Positions 1 to 7,731 of a stretch of DNA of 64,000 nt are shown here, one piece after another (within the stretch, counting starts at the first letter, position 1; each line of letters starts with the position of its first letter). The translations under genes were made by a program, and so were the position numbers. Under the pieces are notes generated by a model. The model was not told the DNA's origin, ran no database searches, and saw only the letters and a list, made by a program, of their open reading frames with translations. Origin of the DNA: an uncultured bacterium (GTDB lineage: Bacteria; Cyanobacteriota; Vampirovibrionia; Gastranaerophilales; Gastranaerophilaceae); assembly GCA_905215335.1 (NCBI GenBank), contig CAJMPQ010000003.1, positions 1-64,000 of the forward strand, written 5' to 3'.

Positions 1-716
1 CCAATAACAAAATCCGCACCAGCATCAATAAACCCATGAGCATATTCAACTTGTAATGGTGTTTTTTTCATTAGGTCAAAACCAAAGTGAGGAAAAACAA
101 CAATTACAGAATCCTTATCAGAGTTTTTAATAGATTTTATAGATTCTTGAACAGTATCAGGTGTTAACAGGAATGCACCTTCTTTATCTTTCTTTGCATA
201 GAATTTAAAATCTTCATCATAATCTTTTCTATACTTATAACCACCAAAAACGTACAAATTAAATTTCTTAGAGCCTAATGTTATCTGCCTAATAAAAGGT
301 AAGCTTGCGTTTTGTAAATTTATACCTGCACCAAAAGAACAGATATCTGCTGAATATAAGTAATTTAAAGTTTCATCAAGCCCTCTTTTATCATAATCCA
401 TAACATGGTTATTACCCAAAGATACAGCCTGAACCTTATTTTTTCTCAATAGTGGTATAACTTTTTCTCCATCAGCCCAATGTAATATTGTTTTTTTATG
501 TTCTAGAGATGATGATTTCACATTAGTTAAAGGGGTTTCCAAATTCACAATATTAAAATCAAAACTAGATAGAATATTTGATACTTTTTCTAACAAATAT
601 TCATATCCTTCTTGTCTCAAGATATTAATATGCTCCGTTAAATCATATTTTGCCTGATAATTTTCACCAGTTGTAAAATCACCCCAAAATCCTACACTAT
701 AAGAATCTTTAACCAT
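1..716 (-). CDS. CapA-family metallophosphatase-like protein (3' part off the left edge)
   Basis: Reading the minus strand from ATG at 716 gives at least 238 codons that stay open to base 1, so the C-terminus lies outside the window. The product opens with a GDFTTGENY segment. It continues with NLETPLTN, SLGNNHVMDY, a GAG turn and PHFGFD, and ends near GADFVIG. In this order these are the metal-site blocks of the PGA_cap/CapA family of calcineurin-like phosphoesterases (poly-gamma-glutamate or capsule-associated). No signal peptide precedes the domain, so it is probably cytoplasmic. It lies downstream of the flotillin gene on the same strand but is separated from it by a terminator hairpin. 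The family assignment is fairly secure; the substrate is unknown. Confidence 0.8.
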   Translation of the reverse strand, partial: MVKDSYSVGFWGDFTTGENYQAKYDLTEHINILRQEGYEYLLEKVSNILSSFDFNIVNLETPLTNVKSSSLEHKKTILHWADGEKVIPLLRKNKVQAVSLGNNHVMDYDKRGLDETLNYLYSADICSFGAGINLQNASLPFIRQITLGSKKFNLYVFGGYKYRKDYDEDFKFYAKKDKEGAFLLTPDTVQESIKSIKNSDKDSVIVVFPHFGFDLMKKTPLQVEYAHGFIDAGADFVI

Positions 717-763
717 ACAAACCTCAACCTACCTAAAATATTTTATATAATAATATCATTATA

Positions 764-804
764 AACAAAAAAAGAAAAGGTTGATACAAACATCAACCTT
801 TTCC
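764..804 (-). terminator. Rho-independent terminator after the flotillin gene
   Basis: An 11-bp perfect stem (arms 775-785 and 792-802, AAAAGGTTGAT) is followed on the minus strand by a CTTTTTTTG tract. It lies directly behind the flotillin stop codon. Confidence 0.85.
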
Positions 805-823
805 ATATTAAAATTTAAAAATA

Positions 824-2251
824 TTATTTATCGCTTTCTACAGATTGAGATGGATCTGCAAAAATTTCATTTTCTTTTTCTAATCCACTATCAACTTTAC
901 CTAAAACTTGAGGAAGTTCAATACCAGCTTGGTTAGCTAAATCATGCATTGCTGGAAGTGATTTGATTAAATCTTTCATAAAATTAGCAGTTGTTGAACC
1001 GTTTGAAGAACCAGCTCCACCATCCCAAACTGTAATCTTATCAAATTTAATATTTTTAATTGCATCAACTTGTTTTTCAACAATTTTTTCAATTTTTTCA
1101 ATCATCAAGAAGCTAGTTGCAATTTCTGGTCTATTATTAGAAATTTTAACCAAATCTTGATAACCTTTTGCTTTTGCTTCCAATACAGCTTTTATACCTT
1201 CTGCTTCAGCAAAATATTTAGCTTTGATAGCATCAGCTTCACCAAGAGCTACACGTCTTGCACGTTCAGCTTCTGCATCTGCTTCTACTTGGATTTTCAA
1301 TTTTTCAACTTCTTGTTTTGCTAACTCTTCTTTTTTCAATTTAGCTTCTTCTTGTTCTTTTTGAGCTAACAATACATCTCTTTGAGCATTAGCTTTTGCA
1401 ATTTCACCTTCTCTAAATGCTTCAGCTTGTTTTACTGCTAAAGTTGCGTTATATTCTGCAATATTAGCTTTTGAAATATTTTCACCTTCTACTGCTTGAG
1501 CTTCTAATTCTGCAGTTTTAATACGTTGTTCTCTTTCCGCATTAGTTTTACCAATAAAAGTTTGAGCAGTTTGTTCTGCAACTTGAACTTCTTTTTCTTT
1601 GTTTGCAGAAGCCTCACCAACTGCACCCAATTTTTCTTGTTGAGCAACTTCTACTTTAGCTTTGTTTATAGCTTCAGCTGCTGCTTTTTTACCGATAGCA
1701 TCAATATATCCAGATTCATCTGTAATATCTTTAATATTTACGTTAATAATTTCTAAACCAATTTTATTCAACTCTGTATTAACGTTTGCGTTAATTTGTT
1801 CTAAGAATTTTTCTCTATCTTGGTTAATTTCTTCAATTGTCAAAGTTGCAATAGCTAAACGTAATTGACCTAAAATAATATCACTTGCTTGAGTAATAAC
1901 ATCAGCCTTAGATAAGCCTAATAAACGTTCAGCAGCATTAATCATTATTCTTGGTTCTGTTGAGATACCAAATGTGAATGTAGATGGTACAGCAACACGG
2001 ATATTACCTTTAGATAATGCACCTTTCAAATCGATATCAGTAGTCATTGGTTCTAATGATAATACACCATAATCTTGAATTAAAGGTATAATAAATGTAC
2101 CGCCACCGTGCACACATTTTGCAGTTTTTTCACCGCCGGTTTTACCATAAACTACAATAATTTTGTTTGATGGGCATCTTTTATATTGATTTGCAATAAA
2201 TGTAAATATTGCAATTAATACTAATGCACCTGCAATCATTAATCCAAACAT
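824..2251 (-). CDS. Flotillin / YqiK-type SPFH membrane protein
   Basis: The 475-residue product has an N-terminal membrane segment (about residues 4-20, LMIAGALVLIAIFTFIA). An SPFH/band-7 domain follows (about 25-190), with the flotillin-type GGGTFIIPLIQ and LSLEPMTTDIDLKG stretches. Then comes a long Ala/Glu/Lys coiled coil (about 190-390) and the flotillin C-terminal block IEKIVEKQVDAIKNIKFDKITVWDGG. Flotillins scaffold ordered membrane microdomains. The start is supported by AAAGGAG 6 nt upstream of ATG. The gene just upstream on the same strand encodes a YqiJ/NfeD-like protein, the usual bacterial partner, and the 31-bp gap suggests co-transcription. Length is normal for the family. Confidence 0.92.
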   Translation of the reverse strand: MFGLMIAGALVLIAIFTFIANQYKRCPSNKIIVVYGKTGGEKTAKCVHGGGTFIIPLIQDYGVLSLEPMTTDIDLKGALSKGNIRVAVPSTFTFGISTEPRIMINAAERLLGLSKADVITQASDIILGQLRLAIATLTIEEINQDREKFLEQINANVNTELNKIGLEIINVNIKDITDESGYIDAIGKKAAAEAINKAKVEVAQQEKLGAVGEASANKEKEVQVAEQTAQTFIGKTNAEREQRIKTAELEAQAVEGENISKANIAEYNATLAVKQAEAFREGEIAKANAQRDVLLAQKEQEEAKLKKEELAKQEVEKLKIQVEADAEAERARRVALGEADAIKAKYFAEAEGIKAVLEAKAKGYQDLVKISNNRPEIATSFLMIEKIEKIVEKQVDAIKNIKFDKITVWDGGAGSSNGSTTANFMKDLIKSLPAMHDLANQAGIELPQVLGKVDSGLEKENEIFADPSQSVESDK

Positions 2252-2282
2252 GTTTTCTCCTTTATTTTATTAACCTACCAAC

Positions 2283-2840
2283 CTATTTTTTCACTTTTTC
2301 TATATATAACAAATCATCATGAACACTAGTTACACGAACTAAATCAAACGCATTTATAGGTTCATCAGAATCATTTGATGCTTCTGTAACTGTTAACTGA
2401 CCATTTATTTCAATTTCAATTTGTCCTAAACCTCTTGGCTCAAAGTTTGTATAAGCTTTTCCTACTTGTTGTACTGCAGTTTTTTTATCTTTTTTAACAT
2501 TCTTTTCTAATTTTTTTACGCAAAACATCAAATATGCTGAAACAACCATAAAAATTAAACCAACAATTACAGCATATATAAAATTATTTATTGGAGAAAA
2601 ACCAAATTGTTTTAATCCGGCATATCCCATCCAACTAAATCCCATAAAGAATGCAAGTACTGATTGCACAGATAAGAAATTAAAAGATGGATCCGTATCT
2701 ATTTCTGTTGTAAAGTCTGCAAAAACTTCAGTTTCTCCACCGATAACATTAAAAATGATAAGTTTTAACACAAATAATATTGTTGAAAATAGCGCTAAAT
2801 AATAATAAATTTGAACCATATCTTGAGCATTAAAAGACAT
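2283..2840 (-). CDS. YqiJ/NfeD-like membrane protein with C-terminal OB-fold
   Basis: The 185-residue protein has about three hydrophobic segments (residues 11-32, 57-77 and 87-108). A charged linker follows, then a C-terminal beta-rich domain (about 122-185) with the pattern VGKAYTNFEPRGLGQIEI...VRVTSV..LLYIEKV. That pattern resembles the OB-fold found in NfeD and YqiJ proteins. These small proteins sit beside flotillin genes in many bacteria and are thought to form a membrane complex with them. Here the gene lies between Rel and flotillin on the same strand. The fold is inferred from the glycine/hydrophobic pattern, not from strong sequence identity. Confidence 0.75.
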   Translation of the reverse strand: MSFNAQDMVQIYYYLALFSTILFVLKLIIFNVIGGETEVFADFTTEIDTDPSFNFLSVQSVLAFFMGFSWMGYAGLKQFGFSPINNFIYAVIVGLIFMVVSAYLMFCVKKLEKNVKKDKKTAVQQVGKAYTNFEPRGLGQIEIEINGQLTVTEASNDSDEPINAFDLVRVTSVHDDLLYIEKVKK

Positions 2841-2851
2841 ACTAAACTCCT

Positions 2852-5092
2852 TTATTTTTGATGATCACTTTTCTTTGTATTTCTCTTTTGCCTAAAACTT
2901 TTTTGAGGTTTTGAAGCTGAAGATTTTTTTATCATGCTTGAAGATGTTTGAATACGTTTTACACTATAAACATCAGGAAGAGCTTGTATACATACAATAA
3001 CTTTTTTTAGAGTATCAATATTATCTAACTCAAGCCCAATTTCTATAATACCAACATGATTCTTTGTTTTAATAGTTGCATTAACAATATTTGCATTGTT
3101 ATCTGAAACCGCAGAAATTACATCTTTTAATAGACCTAATTTTTCAGCAGTTTCAATTCTAATTGTAGTTGTATAAGTTTTATTAGTATTAACACCTGCC
3201 CAATGAATATCCATAAATCTTTCATGAGGAATAGATTCTAATGTTTTACAATCTATTCTATGGACAGTAACCCCTTTTGCTCTAGTTACAACACCAACAA
3301 TAGGTTCCCCCGGTATAGGAGAACAACATCTTGCAAATGAATATAATAAACCTTCTAAACCAACAATATCCTTTTGAGAACCTTTTCTATTAGAAACATG
3401 GAATGTTTCTTCTGGTTTCTTTTCAACAGGCTTTTTCAATTTATTTGTAATTTTATTTAGGGTTGTTTCACCATACCCTAAAGCGGCAAATAAATCTTCA
3501 GCAGATTGATAATTCATAGTTTTAGCAACTTTATCAAACTCACCCTGTTTCATATAATCATCAAAAACTGCTTTTGTTAATTCGTGTTCTAAGTTAGATT
3601 TACCAAGGTTAACATGTTCTTCTCTATTATTTTTCTTAAACCATTGTTTAATTTTTTGTGAAGCTTGCTTAGTTACAACAAAAGTCAACCAATCTAAACG
3701 AGGAGCTGGAGTTTTTGACGTTAAGATTTCAACGATATCACCATTTTTTAATTTTGTATTCAATGGAACAATTCTACCATTAACCAAAGCCCCTACTGTT
3801 TTATGCCCAACATCAGAGTGAATACGATATGAAAAATCGACTGGAGTGGCATCTTTTGGTAAGTCTAAAACATCACCACCAGGAGTAAACGCGAATACTT
3901 GATCTGAGAACAAATCTAATTTTACGCTTTTTACAAAATCTTCTGCATTTTTCATTTCCTTGTCATATTCAACTAACTTGTGCATCCAAGAAAATTTCAT
4001 ATCAGAAGCATTATCAGCTTTTTGAGAACCTTTTTCTTTATAGCGCCAATGAGCTGCAATACCATATTCTGCAACTTGGTGCATTTCCCAAGTTCTAATT
4101 TGAACTTCCAAAGGTTTTGATTTTGGACCAATAACAGAAGTATGCAATGATTGATACATATTTCCCTTAGGCATTGCAATATAATCTTTAAATCTACCTG
4201 GAATAGGTTTAAATTGAGAGTGTATCAATCCTAAAACTTCATAACATTCTTTAACCGTATCAACAATTACACGAACAGCAGTAATATCATACAAATCATG
4301 AAATGCAATATTTTGGCGTTTCATTTTTGCATATATACTATAATAGTGCTTTGCTCTACCGGTAATTTGAGCATTTATTCCGCTTTTTTTAACATCATTT
4401 GAAATTTTATCAATTAGAATATTGACAGTAGCTTCTCTATCAGCTTTTGTTTGAGCAACTAATTGAGCAATTTCATAATATTTATCAGGATCCAAGTATC
4501 TTAATGATAAATCTTCAAGTTCAGCTTTTATTTTATAAATACCTAAGCGATTAGCTAATGGGGCAAATATATCCAATGTTTCTTGTGCTATTTTCTTTTG
4601 TTTTTGAGTCTCCATAAAATTTAGAGTTCTCATATTATGTAATCTATCTGCTAACTTTAAGAAAATAACGCGCATATCATTTGCCATTGCAATAAATAAG
4701 CGTCTAAAATTTTCTGCCTGACGTTCTTCTTTTGATTTAAATTGCAACTTACCAAGTTTTGTAACACCCTGAACTAAAGTCAAAACATCAGAACCAAAAA
4801 GCTTTTCAATCGTTTCTGGTTTAGTATCAGTATCTTCTAAAACATCATGTAAAAAAGCTGCAATTAGAGTATGAGTATCAACTTCAAGTCCAACCAAAAT
4901 CTTTGCAACCTCAACCGGATGAATAATGTAAGGTTCACCTGAAACTCTAAATTGACCTTCGTGCAACTTCTTTGCAAATTTATAAGCTTTTTCAACAAGT
5001 TCAATATCTTCTTGAGAGTGTTGTTGAGTAATAAGTAATTCTTTTATTGCTTTAAATGTTTCTACGTCTGACATAATAGAGTAATCATACAA
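2852..5092 (-). CDS. Bifunctional (p)ppGpp synthetase/hydrolase, Rel/SpoT family
   Basis: The 746-residue protein has the full long-RSH order. An HD hydrolase domain carries HDVLED (H82, D83, E86, D87). A synthetase domain (about 235-350) has YDITAVRVIV, RFKDYI, YQSLHTSV and the EVQIRTWEMHQVAEYG block. A TGS domain (about 395-455, VFAFTPGGDVLDLP) and a C-terminal ACT domain (about 655-735) follow. Both active sites look intact, so it should make and degrade the stringent-response alarmone. The N-terminus is uncertain: ATG at 5092 and ATG at 5074 (MSDVETF) are both possible and neither has a good Shine-Dalgarno. The gene is 11 bp upstream of the YqiJ-like gene on the same strand. A C-terminal Lys/Arg-rich tail of about 30 residues follows the ACT domain. 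Confidence 0.95.
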   Translation of the reverse strand: MYDYSIMSDVETFKAIKELLITQQHSQEDIELVEKAYKFAKKLHEGQFRVSGEPYIIHPVEVAKILVGLEVDTHTLIAAFLHDVLEDTDTKPETIEKLFGSDVLTLVQGVTKLGKLQFKSKEERQAENFRRLFIAMANDMRVIFLKLADRLHNMRTLNFMETQKQKKIAQETLDIFAPLANRLGIYKIKAELEDLSLRYLDPDKYYEIAQLVAQTKADREATVNILIDKISNDVKKSGINAQITGRAKHYYSIYAKMKRQNIAFHDLYDITAVRVIVDTVKECYEVLGLIHSQFKPIPGRFKDYIAMPKGNMYQSLHTSVIGPKSKPLEVQIRTWEMHQVAEYGIAAHWRYKEKGSQKADNASDMKFSWMHKLVEYDKEMKNAEDFVKSVKLDLFSDQVFAFTPGGDVLDLPKDATPVDFSYRIHSDVGHKTVGALVNGRIVPLNTKLKNGDIVEILTSKTPAPRLDWLTFVVTKQASQKIKQWFKKNNREEHVNLGKSNLEHELTKAVFDDYMKQGEFDKVAKTMNYQSAEDLFAALGYGETTLNKITNKLKKPVEKKPEETFHVSNRKGSQKDIVGLEGLLYSFARCCSPIPGEPIVGVVTRAKGVTVHRIDCKTLESIPHERFMDIHWAGVNTNKTYTTTIRIETAEKLGLLKDVISAVSDNNANIVNATIKTKNHVGIIEIGLELDNIDTLKKVIVCIQALPDVYSVKRIQTSSSMIKKSSASKPQKSFRQKRNTKKSDHQK

Positions 5093-5190
5093 GTTATAAT
5101 TAATATTTACAATAGAAGCCGAAAAATTTCATATAAAGATACTAGATAAAACATAATATTTATTATTGGAAAGAGATTAAAACTTAGAGG

Positions 5191-5542
5191 GGTTCGGGGA
5201 GCATACTCCCTGATAACTCGAACCATTTGATCATGCGTGTTTTTCTTTTTCCGTCTACTTTTTCTTTTTGCGTCGCAATCAAAAAGAAAAAGTGGACAAA
5301 AGGAATATTTTTGCAAAAAAATAATAATAATAATTTTAAATAAAACCGTGTTTTATCTAACTTCATTTCTTTCTCTTTCTTGCGATTGAAAGAGAAAGCG
5401 GATTGTGAGCAGAGGCTGGATGGGCTTGTGATGAACAAGACCAGAAATGCCGTTTAATGCGAACAACCAAGCAGAAACGGAAGCAAAGAAAGAGAAAATG
5501 CGACTGAATTAAACGAGTTATCAGAAACTGCGTTTCCGAACC
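5191..5542. repeat. MITE-like element with ~30-bp terminal inverted repeats
   Basis: This 352-bp stretch lies in a 513-bp gene-free gap between Rel and the DUF167 gene. Its left end (5191-5220) reads GGTTCGG, a small hairpin (GGGAG-CATA-CTCCC), then TGATAACTCG. The inverted right end (5514-5542) reads GGTTCGG, a hairpin with a different stem (GAAAC-GCA-GTTTC), then the same TGATAACTCG. Inside are two more hairpins in opposite orientation: 5253-5297 (18-bp stem with one G-T pair, loop CGTCGCAAT) and 5369-5398 (11-bp stem, loop TTGCGATT). CTTAGA occurs just outside both ends (5183-5188 and 5546-5551), a possible target duplication. No convincing protein is encoded. The base composition is visibly less AT-rich than the surroundings. 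Confidence 0.65.
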
Positions 5543-5605
5543 TTCCTTAGAAATAAATACCAATAATAAATATTATGTATCTAAATTTTATGATATATTT
5601 TTTTT

Positions 5606-5893
5606 ATGATTAAAGAAACTAACAATGGAATTATCGTAAATATTAAAATCTCACCAAACGCAAAAAAAAATGAAATTATAAAAGATAGCGAAATTTTTAA
5701 AATTAAAATTACCGCTCAGCCTATTGACGGTAAAGCTAACAAAGCCTTAATAGAATTTCTTTCAAAAAACTTTAAAATTCCTAAAACTTCAATAAAAATT
5801 CTAAAAGGTGAAACATCTAAAGAAAAAACTATTCTATTCGAAACAACAAATCCCGATAAAGTAAAGATTCTTAAAGATTCATTTTCAATTTAG
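5606..5893 (+). CDS. DUF167 / UPF0235 (YggU-like) protein
   Basis: The 95-residue protein carries the family core VNIKISPNAKKNEI, then KIKITAQPIDGKANKALIEFLSK and IKILKGETSKEKTI. Length and motif order match the UPF0235/YggU family, whose function is not established. The start codon ATG has no Shine-Dalgarno. A TATATT box (5594-5599) ends 6 nt before it, so the transcript may begin at the ATG. It is a single-gene unit flanked by the inverted-repeat element on one side and the histidine leader on the other. Confidence 0.9.
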   Translation: MIKETNNGIIVNIKISPNAKKNEIIKDSEIFKIKITAQPIDGKANKALIEFLSKNFKIPKTSIKILKGETSKEKTILFETTNPDKVKILKDSFSI

Positions 5894-5988
5894 CAAATTT
5901 ATATTCTTTCATTTTTAACTTAAATATATGTAATAACAACTTTACATAATGCATTTTTTGTTATAGATTAATAAAAAAAGGGAAAACA

Positions 5989-6048
5989 ATGATTCAAAAC
6001 TTTTTACAAAAACATCATCATATTCATATCGACCTGAAGAGGTTGTAG
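5989..6048 (+). CDS. Histidine-rich leader peptide (19 aa), attenuator type
   Basis: A short frame encodes MIQNFLQKHHHIHIDLKRL followed by TAG. Four of 19 residues are His, three of them consecutive (codons at 6013-6021, then 6025-6027). A purine-rich AAGGG lies about 6 nt upstream of the ATG. In proteobacterial his operons a His-rich leader peptide (hisL) senses charged tRNA-His through ribosome stalling. Here the stop codon (6046-6048) lies inside the first arm of a hairpin that competes with a terminator (see 6033-6148), which is the geometry needed for that mechanism. No his gene follows within the window; the next gene is an uncharacterised membrane protein at 6164. The role is inferred from architecture alone. 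Confidence 0.7.
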   Translation: MIQNFLQKHHHIHIDLKRL

Positions 6049-6148
6049 AATTGTGATGCGCTTGTAAAAATAATAAATTCAATTCTTGTTAAACAACTTC
6101 TTCAGGATATTTAAGCGAATAGAAGTTGTTTTTTAGTTTAAGAATTGA
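6033..6148 (+). promoter_or_regulatory. Transcription attenuator with mutually exclusive hairpins
   Basis: Arm A (6033-6053) pairs with arm B (6080-6106): 14 bp including one G-U, a 6-nt bulge, then 7 bp. Arm B can instead pair with arm C (6121-6148): the 10-bp stem 6092-6101/6121-6130 followed by a TTTT run, plus 6079-6087 with 6140-6148. The A:B form prevents the terminator. A ribosome stalled at the His codons (6013-6027) would leave A free. A ribosome reaching the TAG at 6046 would cover A and let the terminator form. The pairing of 6140-6148 also reaches the GAGG (6147-6150) upstream of the 6164 start. Confidence 0.7.
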
Positions 6149-6163
6149 GGTTAAAAGAAAATT

Positions 6164-7528
6164 ATGACATTAGTAAATATAATATCGGCAATCGGAAATA
6201 ATAGTAGCATTTATCCATTACTTGTAAGAGACTGTGGTATTGAAGCTCCATCAAAAATCATTATAGCAAGACGCGAAAACTTAAAAGAGTCAAAAGATAT
6301 CGCCAATGATGCAACCCGAGAAAAAATTATTGATGAATACGCAACGTCAGCTATTTGGTTAGGAGGGATCCCTGCAACTGAATATGTTGTAGATAAATTC
6401 ATTTCAAAAAAAGGATTTAATCCAAATGTAAATTTAAAATTATTTAAAGAAGAAGAAAATCTAAAAAATAATTCACAAGAAATTTACCAAGGTATTGAAT
6501 ATAACATTAAAAAATTTGCAAACAACAAATCAAAAGAAGTACAAGATGCAATTGCAGATCTTGTAAAAGTTAGAGATAATAAAACAAAATTTGAAGGATT
6601 GCTAACTAAAAAATTTGTTGCTGCAACAGTAATACCAACATTAATAATGGGCTTTGTTTTACCAAAACTAAACTTTGCACTAACTAGAAAAATTAGAGAA
6701 AATAAAGCAAAAAATAATACTGAAAATAATAAAAATATTCAAAATCAAAAAACAACATTCACATCATTTGACAGAAATATTTTTAATGAATTTTCAAACT
6801 CTAAAAATAAAAACATAAACTTTACAGGTAACCTAACATCAACAATCGCAAACCTAAGAACAGTTGATAAAATGGCAATATCTGATGGTGGATTAACAGT
6901 TGGTAGAGTTTCAACATCAAGAAACAAAGAAGAAGGCTATGCAAACGCATTTAGAATGATTGGTTCTATGATATTAAATTTCGTAACCCCAGCATATATA
7001 GCAAAAGGCCTTGATAAACTTGCAGAAAAAGTATTCAAAATAAACGTTAACCTTGACCCAAAAATTTTAAATAACAAAGAATTTATAAATGCAATTGTCG
7101 AAAATAAAATTGATTTACCAAAATCAAATTCAGCCAAAGATTTATTTGAATTTATAGACTCCAACCCTAAGAGTTATTTTTCACAATTTGCAAAAGATAT
7201 GAAAATTGTTTCATACTTAAGTAACGACGTTAGAGATCCAAGAAAATACGTAAATATTAAAGACTTACAAAACTTCAAAAACGAATTTGAATCTTTCATA
7301 AACTCAGCAAGAAAAACTTCTCAAAATTCAAACACACAAGAAATTGCTAAAAACATAGAAAGATTTGCTAAAAAAGCAAAATATATAAAATGTGCAAATA
7401 TTTTAGCTAATGTTGGAATATCAAGTTTCTTGCTAGCAGGTGTTTTACCAACTCTAACTTATGAATTTATAAAACTTACTACAGGTTCTTATTCCGACCC
7501 AGGATTAGTTACTAAAAATAAACAATAA
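6164..7528 (+). CDS. Uncharacterised lineage-specific membrane protein
   Basis: I do not recognise a characterised family in this 454-residue protein. It has hydrophobic stretches near residues 150-165 (AATVIPTLIMGFVLPKL), 265-285 (MIGSMILNFVTPAYIA) and 415-435 (ILANVGISSFLLAGVLPTL). Long Asn/Lys-rich hydrophilic regions lie between them. It contains the recurring motif as TTFTSFDRN and again as INFTGNLT. The N-terminal 90 residues resemble in layout the partial protein at 63732 (acidic/basic helix, REGLTE- or EKIIDEY-type turn, then a Pro-containing hydrophobic helix), so the two may be paralogues. A His-leader attenuator precedes it, so its expression may respond to histidine supply. Confidence 0.7.
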   Translation: MTLVNIISAIGNNSSIYPLLVRDCGIEAPSKIIIARRENLKESKDIANDATREKIIDEYATSAIWLGGIPATEYVVDKFISKKGFNPNVNLKLFKEEENLKNNSQEIYQGIEYNIKKFANNKSKEVQDAIADLVKVRDNKTKFEGLLTKKFVAATVIPTLIMGFVLPKLNFALTRKIRENKAKNNTENNKNIQNQKTTFTSFDRNIFNEFSNSKNKNINFTGNLTSTIANLRTVDKMAISDGGLTVGRVSTSRNKEEGYANAFRMIGSMILNFVTPAYIAKGLDKLAEKVFKINVNLDPKILNNKEFINAIVENKIDLPKSNSAKDLFEFIDSNPKSYFSQFAKDMKIVSYLSNDVRDPRKYVNIKDLQNFKNEFESFINSARKTSQNSNTQEIAKNIERFAKKAKYIKCANILANVGISSFLLAGVLPTLTYEFIKLTTGSYSDPGLVTKNKQ

Positions 7529-7660
7529 GCATTCAAAAAATCATAGAAATATACTATACAAAAATCCATTTACATGATATGATGTAGACAGATGTAGTAG
7601 GAAATATTTTTTGAAAATATATGCAATGACTTTTATTTAAAATAAATACAAATAAAACGC

Positions 7661-7690
7661 TCGGGTAGGATATATGTACCCGACATTGCG
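7661..7690 (+). promoter_or_regulatory. Structured 5' leader of rny
   Basis: In the 203-bp gap before rny a 7-bp stem TCGGGTA (7661-7667)/TACCCGA (7677-7683) can extend through ACGC/GCGT. GCAATG at 7623-7628 can alternatively pair with CATTGC at 7685-7690. There is no T tract after it, so it is not a terminator. It sits about 40 nt before the rny start. Confidence 0.45.
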
Positions 7691-7731
7691 TGTATTATAA
7701 AAAAAATAGAAAAGGATAAGGTAATAACTTT

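Noticed and set aside
5107..5563. Short overlapping minus-strand frames in the Rel-DUF167 gap
   Set aside because: They lie across the inverted-repeat element and its hairpins, are composed of low-complexity Phe/Leu/Lys runs and have no ribosome sites. The repeat explains the region better.
7661..7683. The hairpin before rny as a terminator for the 6164 gene
   Set aside because: No T tract follows on either strand; a leader structure is more likely.
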